Positions 1 through 5,803 of a stretch of DNA of 9,479 nucleotides are shown one piece after another. The translations under genes were made by a program, and so were the position numbers. Within the stretch, counting starts at the first letter, position 1. The number at the start of each line of letters is the position of its first letter. The stretch comes from Streptomyces katrae (GTDB lineage Bacteria; Actinomycetota; Actinomycetes; Streptomycetales; Streptomycetaceae), in assembly GCF_000966975.1 (NCBI RefSeq), contig NZ_JZWV01000632.1:1-9479 (forward strand), given 5' to 3'. The notes beneath the pieces are model-generated. The model saw nothing but the letters and a program-made list of their open reading frames with translations. It searched no databases and was not told the DNA's origin.

Positions 1-97
1 CCGGTCCCCTACCCTCCCCCAGACTCCGTCCGGGGGGACCCCCACTTCCACCGTTCCCAGGGGCTCCGCCCCTGACCCCGCGCCTCAAGGGTGGCCG
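1..97. repeat. GC-rich intergenic hairpin stretch downstream of tetR
   Basis: No gene is visible here. The stretch holds G- and C-runs (GGGGGGACCCCC at 32-43) and a clean hairpin described separately. The wording (a GTGGGGGTCCCCCC-like block on the minus strand, then GGGGC-TCC-GCCCC) resembles short intergenic repeats that I remember as scattered through Streptomyces genomes. That resemblance is from memory; the repeats are seen here only once. Confidence 0.4.
58..74 (-). terminator. Probable hairpin terminator of the tetR gene
   Basis: A 7-bp perfect stem (CAGGGGC at 58-64 paired with GCCCCTG at 68-74) closes on a 3-nt loop, TCC. It lies 24-40 bases beyond the tetR stop codon in the direction of tetR transcription. 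There is no U-tract, which is common for Streptomyces terminators. Being symmetric, it could also serve a gene arriving from outside the window. Confidence 0.5.
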
Positions 98-661
98 CTA
101 TCGCAGGAGCCAGTGCTTCGTGAGGGTCATGACCTCCGCGCGGGTGCGTCCGCCGTGTCCGGCGGCGATGAATTCGCCGCCGATGCGGAGGGAGAAGACC
201 AGCAGGCAGCGGACCTCCACCTCGTCCGGGTCGGGGCAGAACGAGGAGAAGAGGGAACGGAGGTAGTCCATCCGGCGGTCGTCGACGCGGCGCAGCCGCT
301 CGGCGACCGCCTCGTCGCGGCGGGCCCAGTCGCGGATCGCGAGTTCTATGGGCACCCCCCGGACCGGCCCCCCGCCTGACTCGGCCACGATCGTGAACAG
401 CCGGTCCAGCTTGGCCCGGGCGTCGTCGGCCCCGTCGCCCTCGGTCTGTTCGATGACCGCCTGGGCGGCCTCGTGCTCCCAGGTGTCGAGCATTTCGCCG
501 AGCAGTGCGTCGCGGTTGCGGAAGTACCCGTAGAAGCCGCCCTTGCTCACCCCGAGCGCCTGCGCCAGCGATTCGATCCGCACGGCCTCCGGGCCGCCCT
601 CGGCCAGGGCCCGCAGGCCCTCCTCGATCCACTTGCCGCGAGGGGTGCGTGGCGTGGCCAT
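98..661 (-). CDS. TetR/AcrR-family transcriptional repressor
   Basis: The predicted protein is 187 aa, normal for the family. An N-terminal helix-turn-helix domain spans about residues 10-55; its recognition segment (LAQALGVSKGGFYGYF, about 32-47) is the classic TetR signature. The rest (about 60-187) is a helical ligand-binding/dimerisation domain with no recognisable ligand class. The frame stays open upstream to 790, but ATG at 661 is preferred: it has a GAGGGAG ribosome-binding site 5 nt upstream (667-673), starts just before the HTH domain, and leaves the operators non-coding. The gene is divergent from a DUF2867 gene, with two palindromes between them. TetR regulators commonly repress themselves and the divergent neighbour, so I infer that arrangement here. 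The inducing ligand cannot be told from the sequence. Confidence 0.93.
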   Translation of the reverse strand: MATPRTPRGKWIEEGLRALAEGGPEAVRIESLAQALGVSKGGFYGYFRNRDALLGEMLDTWEHEAAQAVIEQTEGDGADDARAKLDRLFTIVAESGGGPVRGVPIELAIRDWARRDEAVAERLRRVDDRRMDYLRSLFSSFCPDPDEVEVRCLLVFSLRIGGEFIAAGHGGRTRAEVMTLTKHWLLR

Positions 662-666
662 GGTGG

Positions 667-673
667 CTCCCTC
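667..673 (-). promoter_or_regulatory. Ribosome-binding site fixing the tetR start
   Basis: The minus strand reads GAGGGAG, 5 nt before ATG at 661. This decides the start over the longer open frame, whose earlier ATG codons lie inside or beyond the operators. Confidence 0.7.
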
Positions 674-692
674 TTCGTTCCGCCCGGCCCAT

Positions 693-710
693 CTATACGG
701 TGCCGTATAG
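693..710. promoter_or_regulatory. Palindromic operator 1 (tetR-proximal)
   Basis: CTATACGG (693-700), a TG spacer, then CCGTATAG (703-710) make a perfect inverted repeat with 8-bp arms, centred at 701.5. Its A/T content stands out from the surrounding GC-rich DNA. Size, symmetry and position between divergent genes fit a TetR-family operator; binding is inferred. It lies about 32 bp upstream of the tetR start codon. Confidence 0.8.
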
Positions 711-714
711 GCCG

Positions 715-724
715 GTGCTAGCCT
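715..724. promoter_or_regulatory. Possible overlapping divergent -10 elements at GCTAGC
   Basis: GCTAGC (717-722) offers TAGCCT rightward (719-724) and TAGCAC leftward (720 to 715). Both start with the TAG of many actinobacterial -10 boxes. No good -35 hexamer is visible; the expected -35 areas fall inside the two operators. That would make repression by occlusion simple, but promoter function is a guess. Confidence 0.3.
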
Positions 725-726
725 CG

Positions 727-748
727 TTCTATACGGCATCGTATAGAA
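727..748. promoter_or_regulatory. Palindromic operator 2 (DUF2867-proximal)
   Basis: TTCTATACG (727-735) pairs with CGTATAGAA (740-748) across a 4-nt spacer, a 9-bp perfect inverted repeat centred at 737.5. Its inner 18 bp match operator 1 except at the two spacer bases and one arm base. The right arm touches the ribosome-binding site of the rightward gene, so a bound repressor would cover the start of that transcript. Confidence 0.8.
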
Positions 749-759
749 GGGTTGCGCCC

Positions 760-1368
760 ATGAGACTCCCCGCGTCCGCGTACACCTCACAGCCCTGGCG
801 GATCCACGAGATCGCCCCGGACTTCCGCGTCGAGGACGTATGGGAGCTGCCCACGCCGGGCGGCCCCGACGACCTCGCGCACCTGGTGGAGCAGTTCGCC
901 GGAGGGGGGCGCGGGAGCGGGGCGGGAGTCTCCTCGTCCGTCTACCGCGTGCTGTTCGCCGTCCGCCGGAAGCTGGGCGCGCTGCTCGGCTGGGACCGGC
1001 CCGAGGACGGGGTTGGCCGCCGCGTGCCGAGCCTGCGCGACCGGCTGCCGGCGGACCTCGGGGAAGGCCCCCGGGGTCCCGACCCGAAGACGGTCCCCTT
1101 CACCTCCGTCTACCAGACGCACGACGAATGGGTGGCCGAGACGGCCAACCGGACCGTGCACGGCGTGCTGCACCTCGGCTGGGTCCCGGACGGGTCCGGC
1201 GGCTACTGCGGCCGGATGACCGTCCTGGTCAAGCCGAACGGGCTCCTCGGCGCCGCCTACATGCTGGCCATCAAGCCCTTCCGGTACCTCGGGGTGTACC
1301 CGGCGCTGCTCGCGGGCATCGGCCGCGAGTGGCGGGCGGGCGCCGCCGCGCGCGACGCGGCGGTCTGA
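760..1368 (+). CDS. DUF2867-family protein
   Basis: The predicted protein is 202 aa, soluble, with no signal peptide or clear membrane segment. It resembles the DUF2867 family, whose function is unknown. Recognisable stretches are an N-terminal segment ending in DVWELPTP (about 26-33), a central ETANRTVHGVLHLGWV segment (127-142) and a C-terminal aromatic/hydrophobic segment YMLAIKPFRYLGVYPALL (167-184), with a glycine-rich loop at about 48-58. ATG at 760 is chosen because AGAAGGG (745-751) lies 8 nt upstream; the frame is open back to 505, but that would run through the operators and over tetR. The gene is divergent from tetR and probably its main target. Family assignment is from memory of sequence pattern; no reaction or substrate can be named. 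Confidence 0.85.
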   Translation: MRLPASAYTSQPWRIHEIAPDFRVEDVWELPTPGGPDDLAHLVEQFAGGGRGSGAGVSSSVYRVLFAVRRKLGALLGWDRPEDGVGRRVPSLRDRLPADLGEGPRGPDPKTVPFTSVYQTHDEWVAETANRTVHGVLHLGWVPDGSGGYCGRMTVLVKPNGLLGAAYMLAIKPFRYLGVYPALLAGIGREWRAGAAARDAAV

Positions 1369-1382
1369 GCCCGGGCGGGTGG

Positions 1383-2135
1383 CTACGGCCAGACGAGGCA
1401 GTAGGCCTGGTGGCCGTTCTCGTGGAGGCGGTGGGAGAAGTCCTGCCATTCGTGCAGCAGCTGGTAGACGTTGAACGCGTCCCGCGGCCCGCCGCGGTCC
1501 GGGACCGTCGACCAGATGAAGGCGGCCGCGCCCACCGACTCCTCGCCCACGTCGCGCAGCGGGTCGACGACCGTCATCGGCAGCTTGACCACCGCGTAGT
1601 CCGGGTGCAGGACGACCAGCTCCAGCGGCGGCACCTTGTGCAGCGGTATGCCCTCGATGCCGGTGAGGACCATCGCGGCCATCGTCTCCGGCTTGATCTT
1701 GGTGAACATGCCGCCCATGCCGAGCTCGTCGCCGCCCAGCTCCTCCGGCCGCATCGTCACCGGCACCCGGGCGGCGGTCGCACCGTCGGGCGCGCCGAAG
1801 TACTTGTACGTCACGCCCATGCCGCGGCCGCCCCTGGGGGTGCCGTCCGGGTCTTCGGCGTCGGAGGAGGAGCCGGCCGAGCCGACGGAGCCGGCGGTGT
1901 CGCCGGTGCGCTTCGGGCGGTCCCGTCCGTCCTTGCGTGACCGGCCCTCCGCGCGCTCCGGGCGGTCCGTGTCCTCGCGGCGGTCGGGGTCCTCCGGGGT
2001 GCGGCCGGTGCCGGGGGCGGCGGCCGCCTCCGCGGCTTCCGCGGCCCGGCGGTGCCTGCCTCGGCGTCGGGCCTCACGGGCGCGCTGCGGGTCCAGGCCG
2101 TCCGTACCCTCGCCCGGTCCACCACCGCGTTGCAT
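1383..2135 (-). CDS. Hypothetical protein with disordered charged N-terminus and conserved-looking C-terminal domain
   Basis: I do not recognise a named family. From ATG at 2135 the product is 250 aa. Residues 1-105 are low-complexity and charged (RRRGRHRRAAEAAEAAAA at about 23-40, then many D/R/E/P/G), probably disordered. Residues 106-250 look folded, with KYFGAPDGATAARVPVTMRPEELGG at 111-135 in pieces, a hydrophobic VVLHPDYAVVKLPMTVVDPL stretch (174-193), and an ending rich in aromatics and histidine (QLLHEWQDFSHRLHENGHQAY). There is no signal peptide or TM segment. The start is uncertain: 2135 has GGTGGAG very close upstream (2 nt), while ATG at 1820 would give just the folded 145-aa domain. 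It is convergent with the DUF2867 gene (14-bp gap) and divergent from hemL. Confidence 0.72.
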   Translation of the reverse strand: MQRGGGPGEGTDGLDPQRAREARRRGRHRRAAEAAEAAAAPGTGRTPEDPDRREDTDRPERAEGRSRKDGRDRPKRTGDTAGSVGSAGSSSDAEDPDGTPRGGRGMGVTYKYFGAPDGATAARVPVTMRPEELGGDELGMGGMFTKIKPETMAAMVLTGIEGIPLHKVPPLELVVLHPDYAVVKLPMTVVDPLRDVGEESVGAAAFIWSTVPDRGGPRDAFNVYQLLHEWQDFSHRLHENGHQAYCLVWP

Positions 2136-2277
2136 ATCTCCACCCGACTGGTATTTCCTGCCCCGGCTTCGCGGCCCCCGCCACGCAGCCTGATCATCAT
2201 GGCAGTGACCTCCCCCGAGGCGGCGCGGTGAAACGCCCCTCCGCAAGTCTGTCGCGGCCTCTGAGACCATGGCTGGT
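2136..2277. other. Divergent intergenic region before hemL
   Basis: These 142 bp should hold promoters for both the leftward hypothetical gene and hemL. I see no convincing -35/-10 pair. TTGCAT (2130-2135) with TATTTC (2152-2157) is a weak rightward candidate only. There is no strong inverted repeat, riboswitch-like structure or clear Shine-Dalgarno sequence before the hemL start. Confidence 0.35.
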
Positions 2278-2353
2278 GTGAGCTACCCGTACCCGTATGA
2301 AGCCCCAGTTTCGCAGACGCTCTTCGAGCGCGCGTCCCTCGCGCGCGTCCCTC
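2278..2353 (+). pseudogene. hemL: Displaced 5' end of hemL, upstream of the frameshift
   Basis: From GTG at 2278 (or ATG at 2269) the frame reads [20 protein letters not shown], the N-terminus I expect for streptomycete HemL. It then goes out of frame in a 13-bp duplication and ends at TGA 2464-2466. Removing one repeat copy joins it to the rest as ...[15 protein letters not shown]..., the expected HemL wording. So this is the native hemL start, disconnected in the sequence as given. Neither possible start codon has a convincing Shine-Dalgarno sequence. Confidence 0.75.
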
Positions 2354-3604
2354 GTGACCCCCGGCGGCGTGAACTCTCCCGTCCGCGCCTTCCGTGCCGT
2401 GGGCGGTACGCCCCGGTTCATGGTGTCCGGTACCGGTCCCTATCTGACCGATGCCGACGGGCGTGAGTACGTCGACCTGGTCTGCTCGTGGGGGCCGATG
2501 ATCCTCGGCCACTCCCACCCCGAGGTGATCGAGGCCGTCCAGGCCGCGGTCGCCCGCGGCACCTCCTTCGGCACGCCCGGCGAGGGCGAGGTCGCCCTCG
2601 CCGAGGAGATCGTCGCCCGTATCGAGCCCGTCGAGCAGGTGCGCCTGGTGTCCTCCGGCACCGAGGCGACCATGTCGGCGATCCGGCTGGCCCGCGGCTT
2701 CACCGGCCGCGCCAAGGTCGTCAAGTTCGCCGGCTGCTACCACGGTCATGTCGACGCGCTGCTGGCCGCCGCCGGTTCCGGACTGGCGACCTTCGCCCTG
2801 CCCGACACCCCCGGTGTCACGGGCGCGCAGGCCGGCGACACGATCGTGCTCCCCTACAACGACCTCGACGCGGTGCGGGCGGCGTTCGCCGCGCACCCCG
2901 GTGAGATCGCCTGCGTGATCACCGAGGCCGCCCCCGGCAACATGGGCGTGGTCACCCCGCTGGAGGGCTTCAACCAGGGTCTCGCCGACCTCTGCCGCGA
3001 GAACGGCGCGCTGTACATCTCCGACGAGGTGATGACCGGTTTCCGCACCTCGCGGGCCGGCTGGTACGGGGTCGACGGCGTCAAGCCCGACCTGATGACC
3101 TTCGGCAAGGTCATGGGCGGCGGTTTCCCGGCGGCGGCGTTCGGCGGCCGCGCCGACGTGATGGGCCACCTGGCCCCGGCCGGCCCGGTGTACCAGGCGG
3201 GCACCCTCTCCGGGAACCCGGTCGCCACGGCCGCCGGTCTCGCGCAGCTGCGGCTGCTGGACGACGCGGCGTACGAGAAGGTGAACGCGGTCTCCGCGGA
3301 GATCCAGGGCCTGGTGACGGCGGCGCTGGCCAAGGAGGGCGTGGCGCACCGGCTGCAGACGGCGTCCAACATGTTCTCCGTGTTCTTCACGGCGGACCCG
3401 GTCCGCAACTACGACGCAGCGAAGACGCAGGAAGGCTTCCGCTTCAATGCGTTCTTCCACTCGATGCTGTCGCAGGGCGTCTACCTGCCGCCGTCGGCGT
3501 TCGAGTCCTGGTTCGTGTCCACCGCCCACGACGAGCGCGCGGTAGAGCGCGTCGCGGCCGCGCTGCCCGCCGCCGCCCGAGCCGCCGCGGAGGCGACCGC
3601 ATGA
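2297..3604 (+). CDS. hemL: Glutamate-1-semialdehyde 2,1-aminomutase (frame disturbed at 5' end)
   Basis: This PLP enzyme isomerises glutamate-1-semialdehyde to 5-aminolevulinate in the C5 route to heme and other tetrapyrroles, in the cytoplasm. As an uninterrupted frame it is 435 aa, close to the usual ~430. Class-III aminotransferase features are present: SSGTEA (119-124) for cofactor phosphate, SDEVMTGFR (242-250) with the PLP-pyridine aspartate D243, the Schiff-base lysine K271 in FGKVMGGG, and [10 protein letters not shown] (301-310). Residues 17 onward match HemL. The first 16 ([16 protein letters not shown]) are not HemL-like but out-of-frame reading of the native 5' end, caused by the duplication at 2328-2353. 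ATG at 2297 has no Shine-Dalgarno sequence, so whether this version is made is unclear. The gene is translationally coupled to the phosphatase downstream. Confidence 0.9.
   Translation: MKPQFRRRSSSARPSRASLVTPGGVNSPVRAFRAVGGTPRFMVSGTGPYLTDADGREYVDLVCSWGPMILGHSHPEVIEAVQAAVARGTSFGTPGEGEVALAEEIVARIEPVEQVRLVSSGTEATMSAIRLARGFTGRAKVVKFAGCYHGHVDALLAAAGSGLATFALPDTPGVTGAQAGDTIVLPYNDLDAVRAAFAAHPGEIACVITEAAPGNMGVVTPLEGFNQGLADLCRENGALYISDEVMTGFRTSRAGWYGVDGVKPDLMTFGKVMGGGFPAAAFGGRADVMGHLAPAGPVYQAGTLSGNPVATAAGLAQLRLLDDAAYEKVNAVSAEIQGLVTAALAKEGVAHRLQTASNMFSVFFTADPVRNYDAAKTQEGFRFNAFFHSMLSQGVYLPPSAFESWFVSTAHDERAVERVAAALPAAARAAAEATA
2328..2353 (+). repeat. Perfect 13-bp tandem duplication inside hemL
   Basis: GCGCGCGTCCCTC occurs twice in immediate succession (2328-2340 and 2341-2353); the periodicity extends one base further. 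Thirteen is not a multiple of three, so one copy too many moves the frame by +1. This is exactly the offset between the N-terminal piece starting at 2278 and the rest of hemL. Confidence 0.9.
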
Positions 3605-4275
3605 GTGACATCACCGTCGTCCACGTGATGCGGCACGGCGAGGTCCACAACCCCGACGGGGTCCTCTACGGCCGCCGGGCCGGCTACCACCTGTCCGAGC
3701 TGGGCCGGCAGATGGCCGACCGGGTCGCCGAGCACCTCCAGGACCGGGACGTCACCTACGTGGTGGCCTCCCCCCTGGAGCGGGCGCAGGAGACGGCCGC
3801 GCCGATCGCGAAGACGCACGGCCTGGAGCTGGCCACCGACGGCCGGCTGATCGAGGCGGGCAACGTCTTCGAGGGCAAGACCTTCGGCGTCGGTGACGGG
3901 GCGCTGCGCAAGCCGGGCAACTGGAAGCACCTGACGAACCCGTTCAAGCCGTCGTGGGGCGAGCCGTACGTCGAGCAGGTCGTGCGGATGATGAGCGCGA
4001 TCGAGGCGGCCCGGGACGCGGCGCGCGGCCACGAGGCGGTGGCGGTCAGCCACCAGCTGCCGATCTGGATCGTGCGCAGCTTCGCGGAGAAGCGGCGGCT
4101 GTGGCACGACCCGCGGCGCCGGCAGTGCACGCTCGCCTCGCTGACCTCCTTCACCTACCAGGACGACAAGCTGGTGTCGGTGGGGTACAGCGAGCCGGCG
4201 CGGGATCTCGTCCCGGCCCATCTCCTGGCCGGAGCGAAGCCGGTGAAGGGGAAGTCGAAGGCGTTCGGGGCGTAG
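3601..4275 (+). CDS. Histidine phosphatase (phosphoglycerate-mutase-like) family protein
   Basis: The predicted protein is 224 aa. The family's catalytic RHG motif appears as RHGE at 11-14 (H12 would be phosphorylated), followed by R61 in [10 protein letters not shown]85 in [11 protein letters not shown] and the second histidine H151 in AVSHQLP, so the catalytic set looks complete. There is no signal peptide; it is probably cytoplasmic. The substrate cannot be told; members range from sugar-phosphate phosphatases to nucleotide and cofactor phosphatases. The ATG overlaps the hemL stop as ATGA, and GGAGG (3589-3593) lies 7 nt upstream inside hemL, so the two are almost surely cotranscribed and coupled. 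The lysine-rich C-terminus ([11 protein letters not shown]) looks like a short tail. Confidence 0.92.
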   Translation: MSDITVVHVMRHGEVHNPDGVLYGRRAGYHLSELGRQMADRVAEHLQDRDVTYVVASPLERAQETAAPIAKTHGLELATDGRLIEAGNVFEGKTFGVGDGALRKPGNWKHLTNPFKPSWGEPYVEQVVRMMSAIEAARDAARGHEAVAVSHQLPIWIVRSFAEKRRLWHDPRRRQCTLASLTSFTYQDDKLVSVGYSEPARDLVPAHLLAGAKPVKGKSKAFGA

Positions 4276-4290
4276 TGCCTGGTCGGGGGT

Positions 4291-4314
4291 CCGGGGCGGC
4301 GTCCCGGGCCCCGG
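4291..4314 (+). terminator. Possible hairpin terminator after the hemL-phosphatase pair
   Basis: CCGGGGC (4291-4297) pairs with GCCCCGG (4308-4314) around a 10-nt loop, starting 16 bases after the phosphatase stop codon. More G/C-rich alternatives follow up to 4340. There is no T-run. It could separate this transcript from the ccs operon, or merely reflect base composition. Confidence 0.4.
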
Positions 4315-4355
4315 CGCCCCGCAGGGCGGCGGGGGGTGCCGAAGATCGGCAAATC

Positions 4356-4381
4356 GCTCATGCGAAACTTTTCACATGAGC
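4356..4381. promoter_or_regulatory. 26-bp near-palindrome with CRP-type core over the resA start codon
   Basis: GCTCATG (4356-4362) mirrors CATGAGC (4375-4381), and the concentric inner arms GAAA (4364-4367) and TTTC (4370-4373) share the centre 4368.5. Eleven of 13 base pairs match. Within it, TGCGA-N6-TCACA (4361-4376) differs in one base from the TGTGA-N6-TCACA consensus of CRP/GlxR-type regulators. The right arm includes the ATG at 4376. Regulator identity and sign of control are inferred. Confidence 0.5.
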
Positions 4382-5005
4382 CTTAGCCGCGCCACCCGCC
4401 GCCGCCGCTCGACCAGCGGCCGCGCCATCCTGCTGACCGCGGTGACCCTCGCGAGCGCCCTGACCCTGACGGCGTGCGGCGACAGCGGCAGCAAGTCGGC
4501 CGGGTCCGCCGGCGGCAACTACGTGACGGGTCCCAGCGGTATCTCCACCGTCGCCAAGGGCGACCGGGCCGAGGCCCCCAGGCTGGACGGCGCGACCGTC
4601 GACGGCAAGACGCTGGACACCACCACCCTCAAGGGCAAGGTCGTCGTCCTCAACGTCTGGGGTTCCTGGTGCCCGCCCTGCCGGGCCGAGGCACCGTACT
4701 TCGCGAAGGTTTCCAAGGAGCTGGGCGACGCCGGCAAGGACGTCGCGTTCGTCGGGATCAACACCCGCGACAACAGCACCCAGAACGCCGCCGCCTTCGA
4801 ACAGAACTTCGGGATCACCTACCCGAGCCTGTACGACCCGGACGGCAAGCTGATCCTGCGCTTCCCCAAGGGCACCCTGAACCCGTCCGCGATCCCCTCC
4901 ACGGTCGTCCTCGACAAGGAAGGCAAGATCGCGGCCCGTACGCTGGCCGCGGTCAACGAGGAGCAGCTGCGCTCGATGATCGACCCGCTGCTCGCGGAGC
5001 AGTGA
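4376..5005 (+). CDS. resA: ResA/TlpA-like thiol-disulfide lipoprotein
   Basis: This extracytoplasmic thioredoxin-fold protein probably reduces the cysteines of apocytochrome c before heme attachment. It is 209 aa with a lipoprotein signal: RRRR (8-11), a hydrophobic core (about 17-33) and a lipobox ending LTAC with C34 lipidated. The redox domain spans about 65-205, with the active site WCPPC (98-102), preceded by VVLNVWGS, and the cis-proline P174 in AIPSTVV. It opens a tight operon with ccdA, resB and ccsB (4-bp gap to ccdA), which supports a cytochrome c maturation role over a general thioredoxin role. No Shine-Dalgarno sequence precedes ATG 4376, so the mRNA may be leaderless; a later start would destroy the signal peptide. 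The name follows the family and context and is not proven. Confidence 0.9.
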   Translation: MSLSRATRRRRSTSGRAILLTAVTLASALTLTACGDSGSKSAGSAGGNYVTGPSGISTVAKGDRAEAPRLDGATVDGKTLDTTTLKGKVVVLNVWGSWCPPCRAEAPYFAKVSKELGDAGKDVAFVGINTRDNSTQNAAAFEQNFGITYPSLYDPDGKLILRFPKGTLNPSAIPSTVVLDKEGKIAARTLAAVNEEQLRSMIDPLLAEQ

Positions 5006-5009
5006 CCTC

Positions 5010-5789
5010 GTGGTCGTAGAGCACCTCCTCGCCGCCGAGTCGACCGGCGTGAACACGACGGTGATGACGGGCGGGCTGCTGATCGCCCTGCCGATCGCCC
5101 TGCTCGCCGGGCTGGTCTCCTTCTTCTCCCCCTGCGTCCTGCCCCTGGTCCCCGGCTACCTGTCCTACGTGACCGGGGTCAGCGGCGCCGACCTCGCCGA
5201 GGCCCGGCGCGGGCGGATGGTGGCCGGCGCGGGCCTGTTCGTCCTCGGGTTCACCGCCGTCTTCGTCTCCACCGGCGCGCTCTTCGGCCAGTTCGGCGAG
5301 GTCTTCCAGGGTGAGAACAAGGAGATCATCACCCGGGTCATGGGCGTCCTCGTGATCCTGCTCGGCCTGTTCTTCATGGGCTGGATCCCGGGCCTGACGA
5401 TGCGCGAGTTCCGCTTCCACAAGAAGCCGACCGCGGGTCTGGTCGGGGCGCCCGTGCTCGGTGTCCTCTTCGGCATCGGCTGGACCCCCTGTATGGGACC
5501 GACCCTCGCGGCCGTCGGCACCCTCTCCATCAACGAGGCCACCGCAGGCCGCGGCGCCCTGCTGACCGCTGTGTACTGCCTCGGTCTCGGCGTGCCCTTC
5601 ATCCTCGCCGCCGTCGCCTTCCGCAAGGCGCTCGGCGCGTTCGGGTGGGTGAAGAAGCACTACGCGTGGGTGATGCGCATCGGCGGCGGCATGCTGATCC
5701 TGACCGGTCTGCTGCTCGTCACAGGAATGTGGTTCAGCATCGTCAACGAGATGCAGACCTGGACCAACGGCTTCACGGTGGGGATCTGA
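5010..5789 (+). CDS. ccdA: Cytochrome c biogenesis protein CcdA (transmembrane electron carrier)
   Basis: CcdA/DsbD-type membrane protein that moves electrons from cytoplasmic thioredoxin to the ResA-like protein outside. The product is 259 aa with about six TM segments (approximately 22-44, 72-94, 108-128, 146-170, 183-204, 220-242). The two redox cysteines are C42 in FFSPCVLPLVPGY and C161 in GWTPCMGPTL, in the first and fourth segments as in the family. The chosen start is GTG at 5010, with GGAG (4996-4999) 10 nt upstream inside resA; internal GTG or ATG codons at residues 14 and 19 are also possible because the first 18 residues carry no TM segment. It follows resA by 4 bp and precedes resB by 14 bp, so it belongs to one operon. 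Confidence 0.95.
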   Translation: MVVEHLLAAESTGVNTTVMTGGLLIALPIALLAGLVSFFSPCVLPLVPGYLSYVTGVSGADLAEARRGRMVAGAGLFVLGFTAVFVSTGALFGQFGEVFQGENKEIITRVMGVLVILLGLFFMGWIPGLTMREFRFHKKPTAGLVGAPVLGVLFGIGWTPCMGPTLAAVGTLSINEATAGRGALLTAVYCLGLGVPFILAAVAFRKALGAFGWVKKHYAWVMRIGGGMLILTGLLLVTGMWFSIVNEMQTWTNGFTVGI

Positions 5790-5803
5790 GGGACTACACG
5801 CAC

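Noticed and set aside
505..759. Longer DUF2867 form starting at 505
   Set aside because: The extension is arginine/proline-rich shadow sequence over tetR and the operators. ATG 760 has its own ribosome-binding site.
98..790. Longer tetR form starting at 790
   Set aside because: The extra 43 residues would translate both operators and overlap the DUF2867 start. The ATG at 661 has a good ribosome-binding site directly before the HTH domain.
1366..1385. Terminator between the converging DUF2867 and hypothetical genes
   Set aside because: Only a short self-complementary GCCCGGGC (1369-1376) is present in the 14-bp gap, too small to form a useful hairpin.
2130..2157. hemL promoter TTGCAT-N16-TATTTC
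   Set aside because: The match to consensus is weak, spacing is short and it overlaps the start codon of the divergent gene; not enough to call as a feature.
2136..2277. Riboswitch or heme-responsive leader before hemL
   Set aside because: No conserved motif or extended stem structure could be found by eye in this 142-bp region.
1811..3529. Long open frame on the minus strand across hemL (572 codons)
   Set aside because: It lies antisense to hemL, whose protein shows full catalytic motifs. The antisense product is compositionally biased (H, R, G, A, D) with no recognisable domain, the usual shadow of high-GC codon bias.
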